From contig NZ_CP009287.1 of assembly GCF_000758705.1 (NCBI RefSeq), positions 3,596,001 to 3,660,000 on the forward strand: 64,000 nucleotides of DNA. Direction: 5' to 3'. Made by a program: the position numbers and the translations under genes. The notes under the pieces were generated by a model. The model worked only from the letters and a program-made list of their open reading frames with translations. It ran no database searches and was not told where the DNA came from. Positions 25,815-34,128 of the stretch are shown one piece after another; position 1 is the first letter of the stretch; every line of letters starts with the position of its first letter. The stretch comes from Paenibacillus graminis (GTDB taxonomy: Bacteria > Bacillota > Bacilli > Paenibacillales > Paenibacillaceae).

Positions 25815-27151
25815 AGAACGCTGTGCACTGCGGCAGCCTGGAGTCGGAACGGTACTGGCGGGAGGAAGACCTGGCCACTTTGCCGTCCATTCCTGATGCG
25901 AGGGCTATGGCTATCGTTCAGGCCATGGATGAAATGCTGTTTGTCTTTTGCGGCAACGGGGATATTCTATTAACCCGTCATGGTATGGACAAAGCTCAAT
26001 ATGATTATCTGCAAACTCTCAAATATGCCTTCAAGACGAATATGAATCCATTAACATTGGGAGCCGGGGAACCTGGCACAATGCAGAACGCACTGAACGT
26101 ATTTGAATTGCTGGGCAGGCTCGACCCCGGACAGGAACCCGATAGGTTAATACCGGAAGGATCGCTGCTTGAACCTTTTGCCGTGCTTCCCGGGACGCAG
26201 GAGGCGGTTAGGCGCTATAAGCTTCTGCCCGGACTCCCGGATGAGCAGACCGTGCGCAAAGTGAACACCAAAACCTATTCTGCTGCCATGCGGGATAGGC
26301 TGTCGTTGCCGAATATCGCCCAGATCGTCCACAACGTGGAGGAGCTGCTGCAATCAGGACAGAAGCTGCTGGAGAGGGGGCCTTTTCTGATCAAGGATGA
26401 GTATGGTGTATCCGGCAAAGGAAATCAGCTTGTGGACTCTGAGCGCATGCTGCGCAGAATTGCCGGTTACCTGGAGTCCAGCCGAAACCAGGATAAAAGA
26501 GTCCTATTTGTGCTTGAACCCCTGCTGGACCGGGAGGCAGACTTCTCCTGTCAATTTCACATCGATCCAGAAGGCCGGATCTCGATATTGTCCGTTCAGC
26601 AGCTGGTGAACCATGGTTTTGCCTTCGGAGAGTCACATTCCCCGAAGCCGTCTCTGCTCGAAAGACTGGACCGGGAAGGCTATTGGGAAATCATGCACAA
26701 CATTGGACGGGAACTGTATGCCGATGGTTATTATGGCGATGTATGCGTGGATTCAATGCTGCTGCGTGACGGAAGCCTCGCACCGCTGGTGGAGATCAAT
26801 GCCCGCAAATCGATGAGTTTGATTAAGCATAATGTAGACCGCCGCCTCAAGCAGGAGGGGATGCATACCTGTCTAATCCAGGTACCGCTGGCGACCATGG
26901 GAGAGGTTCGTTATGGAGAGCTGCTGCAGCGGATGGAGGAGACCGGCATACTATTTTCAATGGAAGAGGGTGAAGGAGTGATTCCCTTGACTTCAGGCAC
27001 ACTCCAGCCAGCGGACCCGTCCCGCTCCTCCGGTTCCTCCAAGGGTAAGCTGTATGCAGCACTCGCCTACCGGAATGAAGACCGCAAAAACAAGCTCACC
27101 GGCAAGCTGGACGAATCGCTTCTGCGCACTGGCTATACTATACTGCGTTAA
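25811..27151 (+). CDS. ATP-grasp ligase, probably loading the carrier protein (BtrJ-like)
   Basis: A 446-residue ATP-grasp protein. VNTKTYSAAMRDRL, GPFLIKDEYGVSGKGNQLV (ATP-binding lysine and glycine-rich loop near 195-213), VLFVLEPLLDREADFSCQF and GDVCVDSMLLRDGSLAPLVEINARKSM (metal-binding Glu/Asn near 320-342) form the fold in order. Butirosin BtrJ, of similar layout, ligates glutamate to the carrier BtrI and to its gamma-amino group. The tight coupling with a carrier gene makes carrier aminoacylation the best guess. The substrate amino acid is not known. The C-terminal 90 residues are not assigned. Confidence 0.8.
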   Translation: MKNAVHCGSLESERYWREEDLATLPSIPDARAMAIVQAMDEMLFVFCGNGDILLTRHGMDKAQYDYLQTLKYAFKTNMNPLTLGAGEPGTMQNALNVFELLGRLDPGQEPDRLIPEGSLLEPFAVLPGTQEAVRRYKLLPGLPDEQTVRKVNTKTYSAAMRDRLSLPNIAQIVHNVEELLQSGQKLLERGPFLIKDEYGVSGKGNQLVDSERMLRRIAGYLESSRNQDKRVLFVLEPLLDREADFSCQFHIDPEGRISILSVQQLVNHGFAFGESHSPKPSLLERLDREGYWEIMHNIGRELYADGYYGDVCVDSMLLRDGSLAPLVEINARKSMSLIKHNVDRRLKQEGMHTCLIQVPLATMGEVRYGELLQRMEETGILFSMEEGEGVIPLTSGTLQPADPSRSSGSSKGKLYAALAYRNEDRKNKLTGKLDESLLRTGYTILR

Positions 27152-27167
27152 TGAAAGGAACCCTCCA

Positions 27168-28289
27168 ATGAATAATACTGTGACTATTCTATGTTCTGGG
27201 TTTGGTCTGGGCTTCTATGTCCCCGGCCTGCTGATTGAAGCAAAACTCAAGGCGCTTGGCATCAAGGCAGAGATTGAGGTTTTTGAAACATTAATGCCTG
27301 ACAGCAAAAAAAAGCAGACGGACAACAGCCGCCAAGCGTACCAGAAGAATTTTGCCGTAGCCCTGACCTCACAAAAAATACCTTCGGATATCCGCAGCAG
27401 CCTTGATTCAGCAGCCGTTGAACAATTATTTCAGCAATGGAAGCAGGAAGAAAGACAGCGCTTCATTATTTTATCCGGGCATTGGGTGCATATTATGGAC
27501 AGATACCGTGAAACTGCCGGTTTTCCTGTGTATGCCGACCTGCTCTATATTGATGCCGGTCTTTCGCCGTCATGGAAGAATCTCCTCAGGCTGAATCCCG
27601 GTTACGCGGAAGGCTGCCGTGAAGTAAGCATGTATGATCCCGGGAAGCGGGAGATACTCTGCAGTATAGATGCCGGTCCTATGGAAGCGCTGCCGTATCG
27701 TGCTAGGAACGGGAGATTGGTTATTCATGGCGGCGGCTGGGGAATCGGAACCTTCCGCGAGAAGTTCGATGCACTGGAGTCGGCAGGATATGAGCTGGAT
27801 ATCGCTGCTTACAGTTCTCAGGAGATTGGAGGGGCCATTCATGGAAGACGTTATTATATGAACGACCCGGAGTGGCGGACCTGGCTGCGTGACAGCAGCG
27901 GACGGTATACCTTCCCGCCTTTTGCAGAGGTAACCGGTAAACAGGCAGACCACTTTCCGCCTTGCCGTCACTACCAGGAGGGGATGTTTGGGGTCATCCG
28001 GCAGGCATCTGCTGTAATCAGCAAGCCGGGAGGAGGGGCCTTGATTGATTCATTGGCTTCAGGCACTCCGCTGGTGCTGCTGGACCCTTTTGGCCCACAT
28101 GAGAAGATCAACAGCGATCTGTGGGTAGAGCTTGGTTACGGTATCCGTTACGGGGAGTGGGCCGAGACAGGCTTTGACCGGGAGGAATTGCGCAAGCTGT
28201 CGGACAACCTCCAGGCAGCCAGAGCCCGATATCCAGATTATGCCGCAAGTTATGCGGAACAATTATCCGCAGCAGAAGGGAGAAGCTAA
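27168..28289 (+). CDS. GT-B fold glycosyltransferase-like protein
   Basis: A 373-residue protein with MurG/UGT-like architecture. The N-terminus (TVTILCSGFGLGFYVPGLLIEAKLKALG) is a Rossmann-like start. The C-terminal half has RLVIHGGGWGIGTF and the nucleotide-sugar binding block AVISKPGGGALIDSLASGTPLVLLDPFGPHEKINSDLWVELGYG (about 280-325). The acceptor is unknown. AAAGGAACC before ATG 27168; the longer frame from 27054 only overlaps the ATP-grasp gene. The stop shares one base with the radical SAM start. Within the cluster it may glycosylate the carrier-bound or released product. Confidence 0.75.
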   Translation: MNNTVTILCSGFGLGFYVPGLLIEAKLKALGIKAEIEVFETLMPDSKKKQTDNSRQAYQKNFAVALTSQKIPSDIRSSLDSAAVEQLFQQWKQEERQRFIILSGHWVHIMDRYRETAGFPVYADLLYIDAGLSPSWKNLLRLNPGYAEGCREVSMYDPGKREILCSIDAGPMEALPYRARNGRLVIHGGGWGIGTFREKFDALESAGYELDIAAYSSQEIGGAIHGRRYYMNDPEWRTWLRDSSGRYTFPPFAEVTGKQADHFPPCRHYQEGMFGVIRQASAVISKPGGGALIDSLASGTPLVLLDPFGPHEKINSDLWVELGYGIRYGEWAETGFDREELRKLSDNLQAARARYPDYAASYAEQLSAAEGRS

Positions 28290-29482
28290 TGCAGCCTACC
28301 AGCAGAGTGAACCTGGATGCCAAATCCTTTGAGGCTTTGAAACGCACGATCAAGAATGTTGTGGTTCCCCACAGAGAACGCAAACATGATCCCGGTTTCA
28401 AAACCGTTATGCCGGAAATTATGTCACTGAAGCTGACCAACCGCTGTAATCTCCGCTGCAAGCATTGCTACCAATGGAATGAATCCGGCTATCATCATGA
28501 TATGGACACCGCCGAGCAGAATCTGGATATGGATTTGGAGATGATCCAGAGGCTTTTGGAGGAAACGGATGAAGCACAGTCCCGTCTGTATTTATGGGGA
28601 GGCGAACCGCTCTTTCACCGGAGTACCAAGCAAATCCTGGAACTGCTGAAAGAGCATCCCCGGGATACAACGATCTGTACCAATGCTTATCTGATTCATA
28701 AGTATGAAGAAGAGCTGTGTGCGATCTCGGACAATCTGGAGCTGCTGATTCCGATAGAGGGGTTCGAGGAGGAGCATGATTATCTGCGCGGCAAAGGATC
28801 GTTTCACAAAGTGATCGAGAACGTCGAACGGCTGCTTGAACTGCGCAGGCAAGGCCGCTTCCGCGGCCGGATCTCTGTGCATAATGTGATTAATGATAAT
28901 ATGATCGGCAGATTGTATGAGCTGGTGGAATTTTTTGAGCAAAAGGGGGTTGATCTGGTGCTGCTCTGCTTCCCCTGGTATATTTCTGCAGAAACCAGCC
29001 TGGAAATGGACCGCTTCTACGATGAACACTTCCAGTGGCTGGGGGAGCTTGCGCCGGATCACCGGAGCAGCTGGCATGCTTTCAAGTATCATATTAAGCC
29101 AGACAACGTCACCAAGCTAACCGAGGATCTGAAACGGATCAACAGCAACACTTGGCATAATACAAGAATCCGTTACCAGCCGGGGCTTGACTTTGATGAA
29201 ATCGAAGATTTTGTGGCCGGCAAGCCGATGGCCTCCCGCAGTACGTCGAAATGTCTGGCGCTCAGCACCAGAGTTGATATTGCCCCGAACGGCATGGTGA
29301 GTGCTTGCAAATTTTTTGGCGAGCTGTCCATTGGCAATGTAAATGAGCAGTCCCTGACGGAAATATGGAACTCAGACCGCTATGACCGGCTGCGGCGGAT
29401 TCTGGATGAAGGCTTGTCGCCAGCTTGTTCCAAATGCAATGTGCTGTACTTGAATACCTATGCTGCGCTGACACATGTATGA
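28289..29482 (+). CDS. Radical SAM enzyme with SPASM domain
   Basis: A 397-residue enzyme with the [4Fe-4S] motif C53-x3-C57-x2-C60 in LTNRCNLRCKHCY, a GGEP motif (LWGGEPLFH), and a C-terminal cysteine-rich SPASM-type region (CLALSTRVDIAPNGMVSACKFF ending ACSKCNVLYL) that should bind auxiliary clusters. SPASM enzymes modify peptides (for example sactipeptides, PQQ) or small molecules; BtrN of butirosin synthesis is a small SPASM/Twitch dehydrogenase. No precursor peptide was found nearby, so a carrier-bound or sugar substrate is likelier. Start and stop overlap both neighbours (ATG 28289; ATGA at the end). Confidence 0.88.
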   Translation: MQPTSRVNLDAKSFEALKRTIKNVVVPHRERKHDPGFKTVMPEIMSLKLTNRCNLRCKHCYQWNESGYHHDMDTAEQNLDMDLEMIQRLLEETDEAQSRLYLWGGEPLFHRSTKQILELLKEHPRDTTICTNAYLIHKYEEELCAISDNLELLIPIEGFEEEHDYLRGKGSFHKVIENVERLLELRRQGRFRGRISVHNVINDNMIGRLYELVEFFEQKGVDLVLLCFPWYISAETSLEMDRFYDEHFQWLGELAPDHRSSWHAFKYHIKPDNVTKLTEDLKRINSNTWHNTRIRYQPGLDFDEIEDFVAGKPMASRSTSKCLALSTRVDIAPNGMVSACKFFGELSIGNVNEQSLTEIWNSDRYDRLRRILDEGLSPACSKCNVLYLNTYAALTHV

Positions 29483-30507
29483 AGAACGGCTGTGGACAAC
29501 CTGCCTATAGACTCGGTATCCTGGGTTCCTCGAACATTGCTGTATCAGCTTTACTGGAGCCTGCTCGGTATGTAGAGAAGGTGAGTATAGCCGCAATCGC
29601 AAACCGGACCTTTGAAAAAGCGGCAAAAATGGCGGAAACTTACCAGATTCCTTATGTGGCGGGCAGTCTGGAGGAGTTGCTGGAGCTAAACGGTCTGGAT
29701 GGCGTATATATTGCACTCAGCAATGAGCTTCATACAGAATGGGCGGTCCGGGCCTTGCATGCAGGTAAGCATGTATTGGCAGAGAAGCCGATTGCCTTGA
29801 AGACTGAAGATGCTGAACGGTTACGGATGGCTAAAGAAAGACCCGGCTCCCCGAAGCTCGCCGAAGGTCTGATGATAGCATTTCATCCCTGGCAGCAGGC
29901 ATTGAAATCTATTGTTGATTCCGGACAATTTGGTCAGCTGCATAGAATCAGGACACGGATTACCGTACCTGCCAAAGACAGGCATGCCGGAAATTACCGC
30001 AGTGTCAAAGCTAAGGGCGGAGGTGTTTTTGCCGATCTGGGCTGCTACTGGCTGCAGTTCCTGCAGGTCCTGGTGGGTCTTCAGCCCAGGGAGGTTACGG
30101 CACAGTCAGCGTTTGACGGGCCGGAAGGCTGCGACTGGACCTTTCAGGCAGCGCTAAAATATGCGGATGGACTGGAAGCCGAATGTCTCACTTCCTTTGA
30201 GCAGCCATTCCAGGCTTCGCATACCCTGTATTTTGATCATACCGTGCTGACGATCCCGGATTTCTTCCGTCCGGTCAAAGGGTTCTACAAAATCAAAATA
30301 CGGCATGACCTTCCGGATAACCGCAGCACCCTATGCGAATTCGAGCCGATGAATTATTATGTGAACCAGCTTGGAGCATTTGCGGAGATCATGAGCGGGC
30401 AAAGGGCGGAGCAGCTGGAAGCCACATGGGAACGGGTGCAAATGCAATCCATCATTATGGACGAAGCGCAACTGCGAAGGGTCTATTATGAGGCAAATCG
30501 TCAATAG
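29479..30507 (+). CDS. Gfo/Idh/MocA-family NAD(P)-dependent oxidoreductase
   Basis: A 342-residue oxidoreductase. Rossmann start RLGILGSSNIAV near residue 10, then the family EKP motif in GKHVLAEKPIAL (about 95-106), and a C-terminal substrate domain. Such enzymes oxidise or reduce sugars, inositols or cyclitols, or amino-sugar intermediates. ATG 29479 overlaps the radical SAM stop (ATGA); the longer frame from 29425 lies inside that gene. Last gene of the operon, followed by a strong terminator. A sugar or cyclitol dehydrogenase next to a glycosyltransferase-like gene suggests a sugar-containing product. Confidence 0.88.
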   Translation: MKNGCGQPAYRLGILGSSNIAVSALLEPARYVEKVSIAAIANRTFEKAAKMAETYQIPYVAGSLEELLELNGLDGVYIALSNELHTEWAVRALHAGKHVLAEKPIALKTEDAERLRMAKERPGSPKLAEGLMIAFHPWQQALKSIVDSGQFGQLHRIRTRITVPAKDRHAGNYRSVKAKGGGVFADLGCYWLQFLQVLVGLQPREVTAQSAFDGPEGCDWTFQAALKYADGLEAECLTSFEQPFQASHTLYFDHTVLTIPDFFRPVKGFYKIKIRHDLPDNRSTLCEFEPMNYYVNQLGAFAEIMSGQRAEQLEATWERVQMQSIIMDEAQLRRVYYEANRQ

Positions 30508-30510
30508 CCC

Positions 30511-30552
30511 AAAAAACAGCGATTCCCAGTCACCGGGGAGTCGCTGTTTTTT
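30511..30552 (+). terminator. Terminator of the carrier-protein operon
   Basis: AAAAAACAGCGA and TCGCTGTTTTTT enclose a smaller inner hairpin. T run on the plus strand, and a matching A run that would work for the minus strand too. Confidence 0.88.
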
Positions 30553-30774
30553 ACCTAATAGGGCAGGAGTCATTCAGACATCCGGGTTCGGTTGTGGTTT
30601 CGGTATTTTCACCTGACACAGTCTCGATCTTGGACCATGCTTGATTCTACACCTTTTTAAATAAAGAGTGATCCTGGGCACCAGATACGGAATACGTTCA
30701 TTAAATAGAAAATACGGCATTCCTCGTACACCGGCAAGGCGGGTATCTTTTTGATATTAATACATCAATACGAC

Positions 30775-30820
30775 TTGACATGTGAATAAATTATCGATAT
30801 AGTGTGAATGAGTTCACACT
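30775..30820 (+). promoter_or_regulatory. Sigma-A promoter with TetR operator overlapping the -10
   Basis: TTGACA (30775-30780), 17-base spacer, TATAGT (30798-30803). A perfect inverted repeat AGTGTGAA-TGAG-TTCACACT (30801-30820) begins inside the -10 box. The first gene downstream is a TetR regulator, so autorepression is the natural reading. Confidence 0.82.
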
Positions 30821-30839
30821 TTACATGAAGGAGTAATCT

Positions 30840-31499
30840 ATGCCAAAAAATACTTTCTTTCGTTTAGATGAAGCAAGGCGCGAGGAAATATCTAATAGCG
30901 CTATGCATCTTTTTGTTGATAATCTTTACGAGGATATAACTATGAAGATGGTTTTGGATAGTTTGTCCATGCACCCCGGAACATTTTATCGGTATTTTGA
31001 AGACAAAGATGACCTTTATTGTCTCTTAATACATAATGTGACCCAGAAAAGAGCTGCGTATTTTAATAACAGTAATGAAGATTCCCTTTTCCGGTTTTTC
31101 CTTACTGGCTTATTTGGTAACGTTAACGGCATTGTAACCGAGCCGCTGAATGAGTTGGAAATCAAACTCACTGAAACACTTTTATACATTCCTGAGAACA
31201 TTTTGCTTAAAATATATCTGAATGTGCTAAAGGGAGAGTCATTCCCCTTGATCAAGGACATTTTACGCCGAATGAGGGTTGATGGATATCTTAGGCCTGA
31301 TATTGACGACGACCTGATTTCTTTCATGTTTGAGTCCATGCAGTTTAATTTAGTCCTGTTTTTTAGGGAATTCGATATTAAGGACTCTAAGCTGCAACAT
31401 AAGATTAGCAAGTACTTTGCTGACTTTATGGGTCATGGGCTGCTTGAAGATCATAAATATTCTGAAATGGTTAGCGATATCAGGAAAGCCAAGGAGTAG
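30840..31499 (+). CDS. TetR-family transcriptional regulator
   Basis: A 219-residue regulator. The N-terminal helix-turn-helix (about 10-56) includes NSAMHLFVDNLYEDITMKMVLDSLSMHPGTFYRYFEDKDDLY. The C-terminal ligand domain is helical and family-unspecific. GAAGGAG precedes ATG 30840. It is preceded by a perfect palindrome at its own promoter and followed, 112 bases on, by a hydrolase gene it may also control. Base composition is more AT-rich than in the preceding cluster. Confidence 0.9.
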   Translation: MPKNTFFRLDEARREEISNSAMHLFVDNLYEDITMKMVLDSLSMHPGTFYRYFEDKDDLYCLLIHNVTQKRAAYFNNSNEDSLFRFFLTGLFGNVNGIVTEPLNELEIKLTETLLYIPENILLKIYLNVLKGESFPLIKDILRRMRVDGYLRPDIDDDLISFMFESMQFNLVLFFREFDIKDSKLQHKISKYFADFMGHGLLEDHKYSEMVSDIRKAKE

Positions 31500-31611
31500 A
31501 TAGGATTCACTGAAAATAGGCTGTAATAGCTTCACAGTTTTGAAAAGCGCTCATAGCACAATGTATGTATTTCACATTCGCCACTTTTATTAATTAAGGG
31601 GGAACAAGAAA

Positions 31612-32757
31612 ATGAAAACGTATGACGCATTTCCAGAACCAATTGGCGGCTATACTGTCGGTCGAACCCAGATGGATTTCGAGTACACGGCATCAGATCA
31701 CTCAAAAAGAGAGCTGACGGCGTTTGTGTACTATCCGTCCGACAGCAGCGAAGGTAAGACTACATCAACGTACATGTTTCCTGAAGTCTACGAAATGTTT
31801 AATGAGCAGCCGCTTATCACTGCGTATCATAAAGAGAAGGATGTTTTCTCTATAGATATCAAGACCCAGTGTTACGATGGCCTTGCTCTCTCCGGGAAGG
31901 AAAAGCGCTATCCGGTGTTATTCTATGTTTGCGGCGGGGGCGGTTCTCCAGAATGGGGTACAGTGATCTGTACAGACTTGGCAAGCATGGGATATGTTGT
32001 GGTAAGCATCGGCCATCAGAATAGCACGATGTATAAGCGTAAAGATGGGCGCCTGTTTAATGTATCAAAGGATTTTTCGGAGGCCATTATGGCGTTTTCT
32101 GAAGATCCGGAGATGCTGGCGTTGGCTGGTAAGATGGAGATGCGGCCTGACGATGAAACTGCTATTGAGATGTGCCGTAACGTGCTTGCACTGCCGGTAC
32201 TTGCCAAGTTAACAGAGTATGGTGAATTACAGGCAGAAGATGTAAGGTATGTAGCCGATTATCTTTACAAACTGGACTCTGGAGAGCTGGATTCCATCTT
32301 TAAGGGCAGATTGTTGCTTGACATCGGCATGGGCATAGTCGGACATTCTTTTGGAGGGCCTACGACGGCGATTGTTTGCCGGGACGACGACCGGTTCGCC
32401 TGCGGGATTGGCTTGGATAGCGGTGCGTTCGGCCTTCAGGGCAGCGACCTTAAGAAACCCTTCTTGCTGCTGTTTTGTGAACCTAACTATAACATGAATG
32501 CGATAATTGGCGCTAACAATAGCATGGAAACCTATTATTTCTCTGTTGATCGTGTTGCGCATTTAGATTACTGCGACATCGTGTTTACCGGTGTTAATGA
32601 GGAACTCAGAGGCGAACGGGATGCTATGGAGATGCGAAATCTTGTTACAGACTATACGAAGAACTTTTTTGATCATTACTTACTGCAGAAGGCTGCAAGT
32701 GTGGAAAGTCTGGCATACGATGGCGTGGACTTGATCAAGAAGACCGGCAAGAAGTGA
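31612..32757 (+). CDS. Alpha/beta hydrolase, PAF-acetylhydrolase/dienelactone type
   Basis: A 381-residue hydrolase. YPVLFYVCGGGGSPEWGTVICTDLASMGYVVVSIGHQ is the oxyanion-hole strand region, GHSFGG (about residue 246) holds the nucleophile serine, and LDSGAFG follows as in PAF-AH-like lipases. A His in VDRVAHLDYCDIVF is a candidate for the triad. There is no signal peptide. GGGGGAACAAG precedes the ATG. Located behind the TetR gene; no substrate can be inferred. Confidence 0.8.
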   Translation: MKTYDAFPEPIGGYTVGRTQMDFEYTASDHSKRELTAFVYYPSDSSEGKTTSTYMFPEVYEMFNEQPLITAYHKEKDVFSIDIKTQCYDGLALSGKEKRYPVLFYVCGGGGSPEWGTVICTDLASMGYVVVSIGHQNSTMYKRKDGRLFNVSKDFSEAIMAFSEDPEMLALAGKMEMRPDDETAIEMCRNVLALPVLAKLTEYGELQAEDVRYVADYLYKLDSGELDSIFKGRLLLDIGMGIVGHSFGGPTTAIVCRDDDRFACGIGLDSGAFGLQGSDLKKPFLLLFCEPNYNMNAIIGANNSMETYYFSVDRVAHLDYCDIVFTGVNEELRGERDAMEMRNLVTDYTKNFFDHYLLQKAASVESLAYDGVDLIKKTGKK

Positions 32758-33103
32758 CATAACCGTGAGGTTGCTGATAAACGCATCGCTACCTGATTGC
32801 TGTCAGCCGAAATATTATGAAAATTTCTGTTCGAATAAGAGAAGGAACAGTCTCGGCGTCCCTTATTATGGGGAAATTAGGTTCTTACCTAGCCAAAACA
32901 GCTAGGAAAGCCATGAATGGACTGGCAAGAGCTATTTTCTCAGGAGAACAAGGAGAGCTTAGGGAACGAACCATACAGCATCAGCTTCAAAGAGCTAGTG
33001 CTTTAAAAATATAATTATAAATGCCATCCGTATCTGGACGGATTCCAATGGCAGGTTGACTGTCACATCTGCAGAAAATTCACTTATGGGGCAGCCCTGT
33101 ATT
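32758..33103. other. Gap without a convincing gene
   Basis: Only a 65-codon open frame (32817-33014, plus) lies here. It has no ribosome binding site and no recognisable family. At 33022-33053 an interrupted stem (TGCCAT / ATGGCA outside, ATCCGT / ACGGAT inside) could act as a weak terminator for the minus-strand gene that ends at 33104. Confidence 0.5.
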
Positions 33104-33892
33104 TTAACGGTCCTGCAATGAAGGAGGCTGTTCTGCCCAGGATCGCTCATTGTTTAGCACATAAATTCCCAGCGCCTGCTCGAAGGAAAGGCCGTGATTG
33201 TAAAAAGCGAGTATCTTCGCAGCAAAGCGCATACACTTATCTGCACCGGGAGTCTGCAGCAGCTCAGCAGCCAGCCTCCGGAAGTCCTTCGGCTTATGTT
33301 CCGCAGCATCCACGGCATCCAGCAGCGCCTTGTGGCTTGGGAAAAGCATCCGGTTATACGCCAGGATCATCCTCCCGCTGTAGAACACCAGATTGCTGGC
33401 GGTGTGAGCAAGCAGATAGGCGTCATTCTTTTTGGCTGCCTCTTTGGCAAAATAGAAAGCGTACAGGAAGATCTGCGCACAAAAATCCCGCAGATTGCGA
33501 TCCCGGTTCTCTTCAGGATAGACGGGAATCCGGGCGACCAGCTCACCCAGCTCCGGGATTCTGGAGAACAAAACCTCCGAACCGGTAAAAGCATACCTCG
33601 TCGGTTCATTGCCCCGCTCGGCTGCAAGCTCCAGAAACCGGAGGTTGATGACTTTTATATCGGCGTATCCGCCTTCATATGTGCTGACATCACGGTCCAC
33701 ATAGGACAGAGTGTTGTTCCGGTTATATTCTTCATAGGCCTCATCCGTTAACAGGAGATGAACATCTACATCGGAGGTTTCCTTCGCGGTTCCCTGGGCT
33801 ACCGAACCACTGGTGATTACCGCCAGACAGGAAGGGTTCATTTCAAGCTTCCCCACCAGTTTTTTCAGAGTTTGTTTGTGATGGTCAAACAT
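33104..33892 (-). CDS. Nucleotidyltransferase-domain protein (Pol-beta fold)
   Basis: A 262-residue protein. The nucleotidyltransferase signature is SGSVAQGTAKETSDVDVHLLL near residues 28-48 (G-S followed by D-x-D), with a further acidic residue expected at GYADIKVINLRF. The helical C-terminus resembles aminoglycoside-adenylyltransferase-like proteins and minimal nucleotidyltransferases. Whether it modifies an antibiotic or a nucleic acid is open. GAGAGGATG upstream of ATG 33892. Single gene. Confidence 0.82.
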   Translation of the reverse strand: MFDHHKQTLKKLVGKLEMNPSCLAVITSGSVAQGTAKETSDVDVHLLLTDEAYEEYNRNNTLSYVDRDVSTYEGGYADIKVINLRFLELAAERGNEPTRYAFTGSEVLFSRIPELGELVARIPVYPEENRDRNLRDFCAQIFLYAFYFAKEAAKKNDAYLLAHTASNLVFYSGRMILAYNRMLFPSHKALLDAVDAAEHKPKDFRRLAAELLQTPGADKCMRFAAKILAFYNHGLSFEQALGIYVLNNERSWAEQPPSLQDR

Positions 33893-34128
33893 CTTTTACA
33901 TCCTCTCTTTATGGACTCTTATCCCTTAGCGTACCGGTTGAACCGTGCATCGGCTATGGTCAATTCAGACATATCCGGCAGAATGGATGATTGACAAAAG
34001 GTTTATATGAATATATTGTAGATATATTATATCCGTGATTGAATTCGCCTTTCTATTATCCGGCAAACCTATGGTTGATAGGGAATAGCGAATTTTTTTG
34101 AAATTATCGAGGATATTAGGAGTCTTTG

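Noticed and set aside
23531..30552. RiPP cluster interpretation
   Set aside because: A radical SAM SPASM gene is present, but no precursor peptide, transporter or leader peptidase was found; the carrier protein points to thiotemplated chemistry.
32817..33014. 65-codon plus-strand frame
   Set aside because: No ribosome binding site and no family resemblance; not enough to call a gene.
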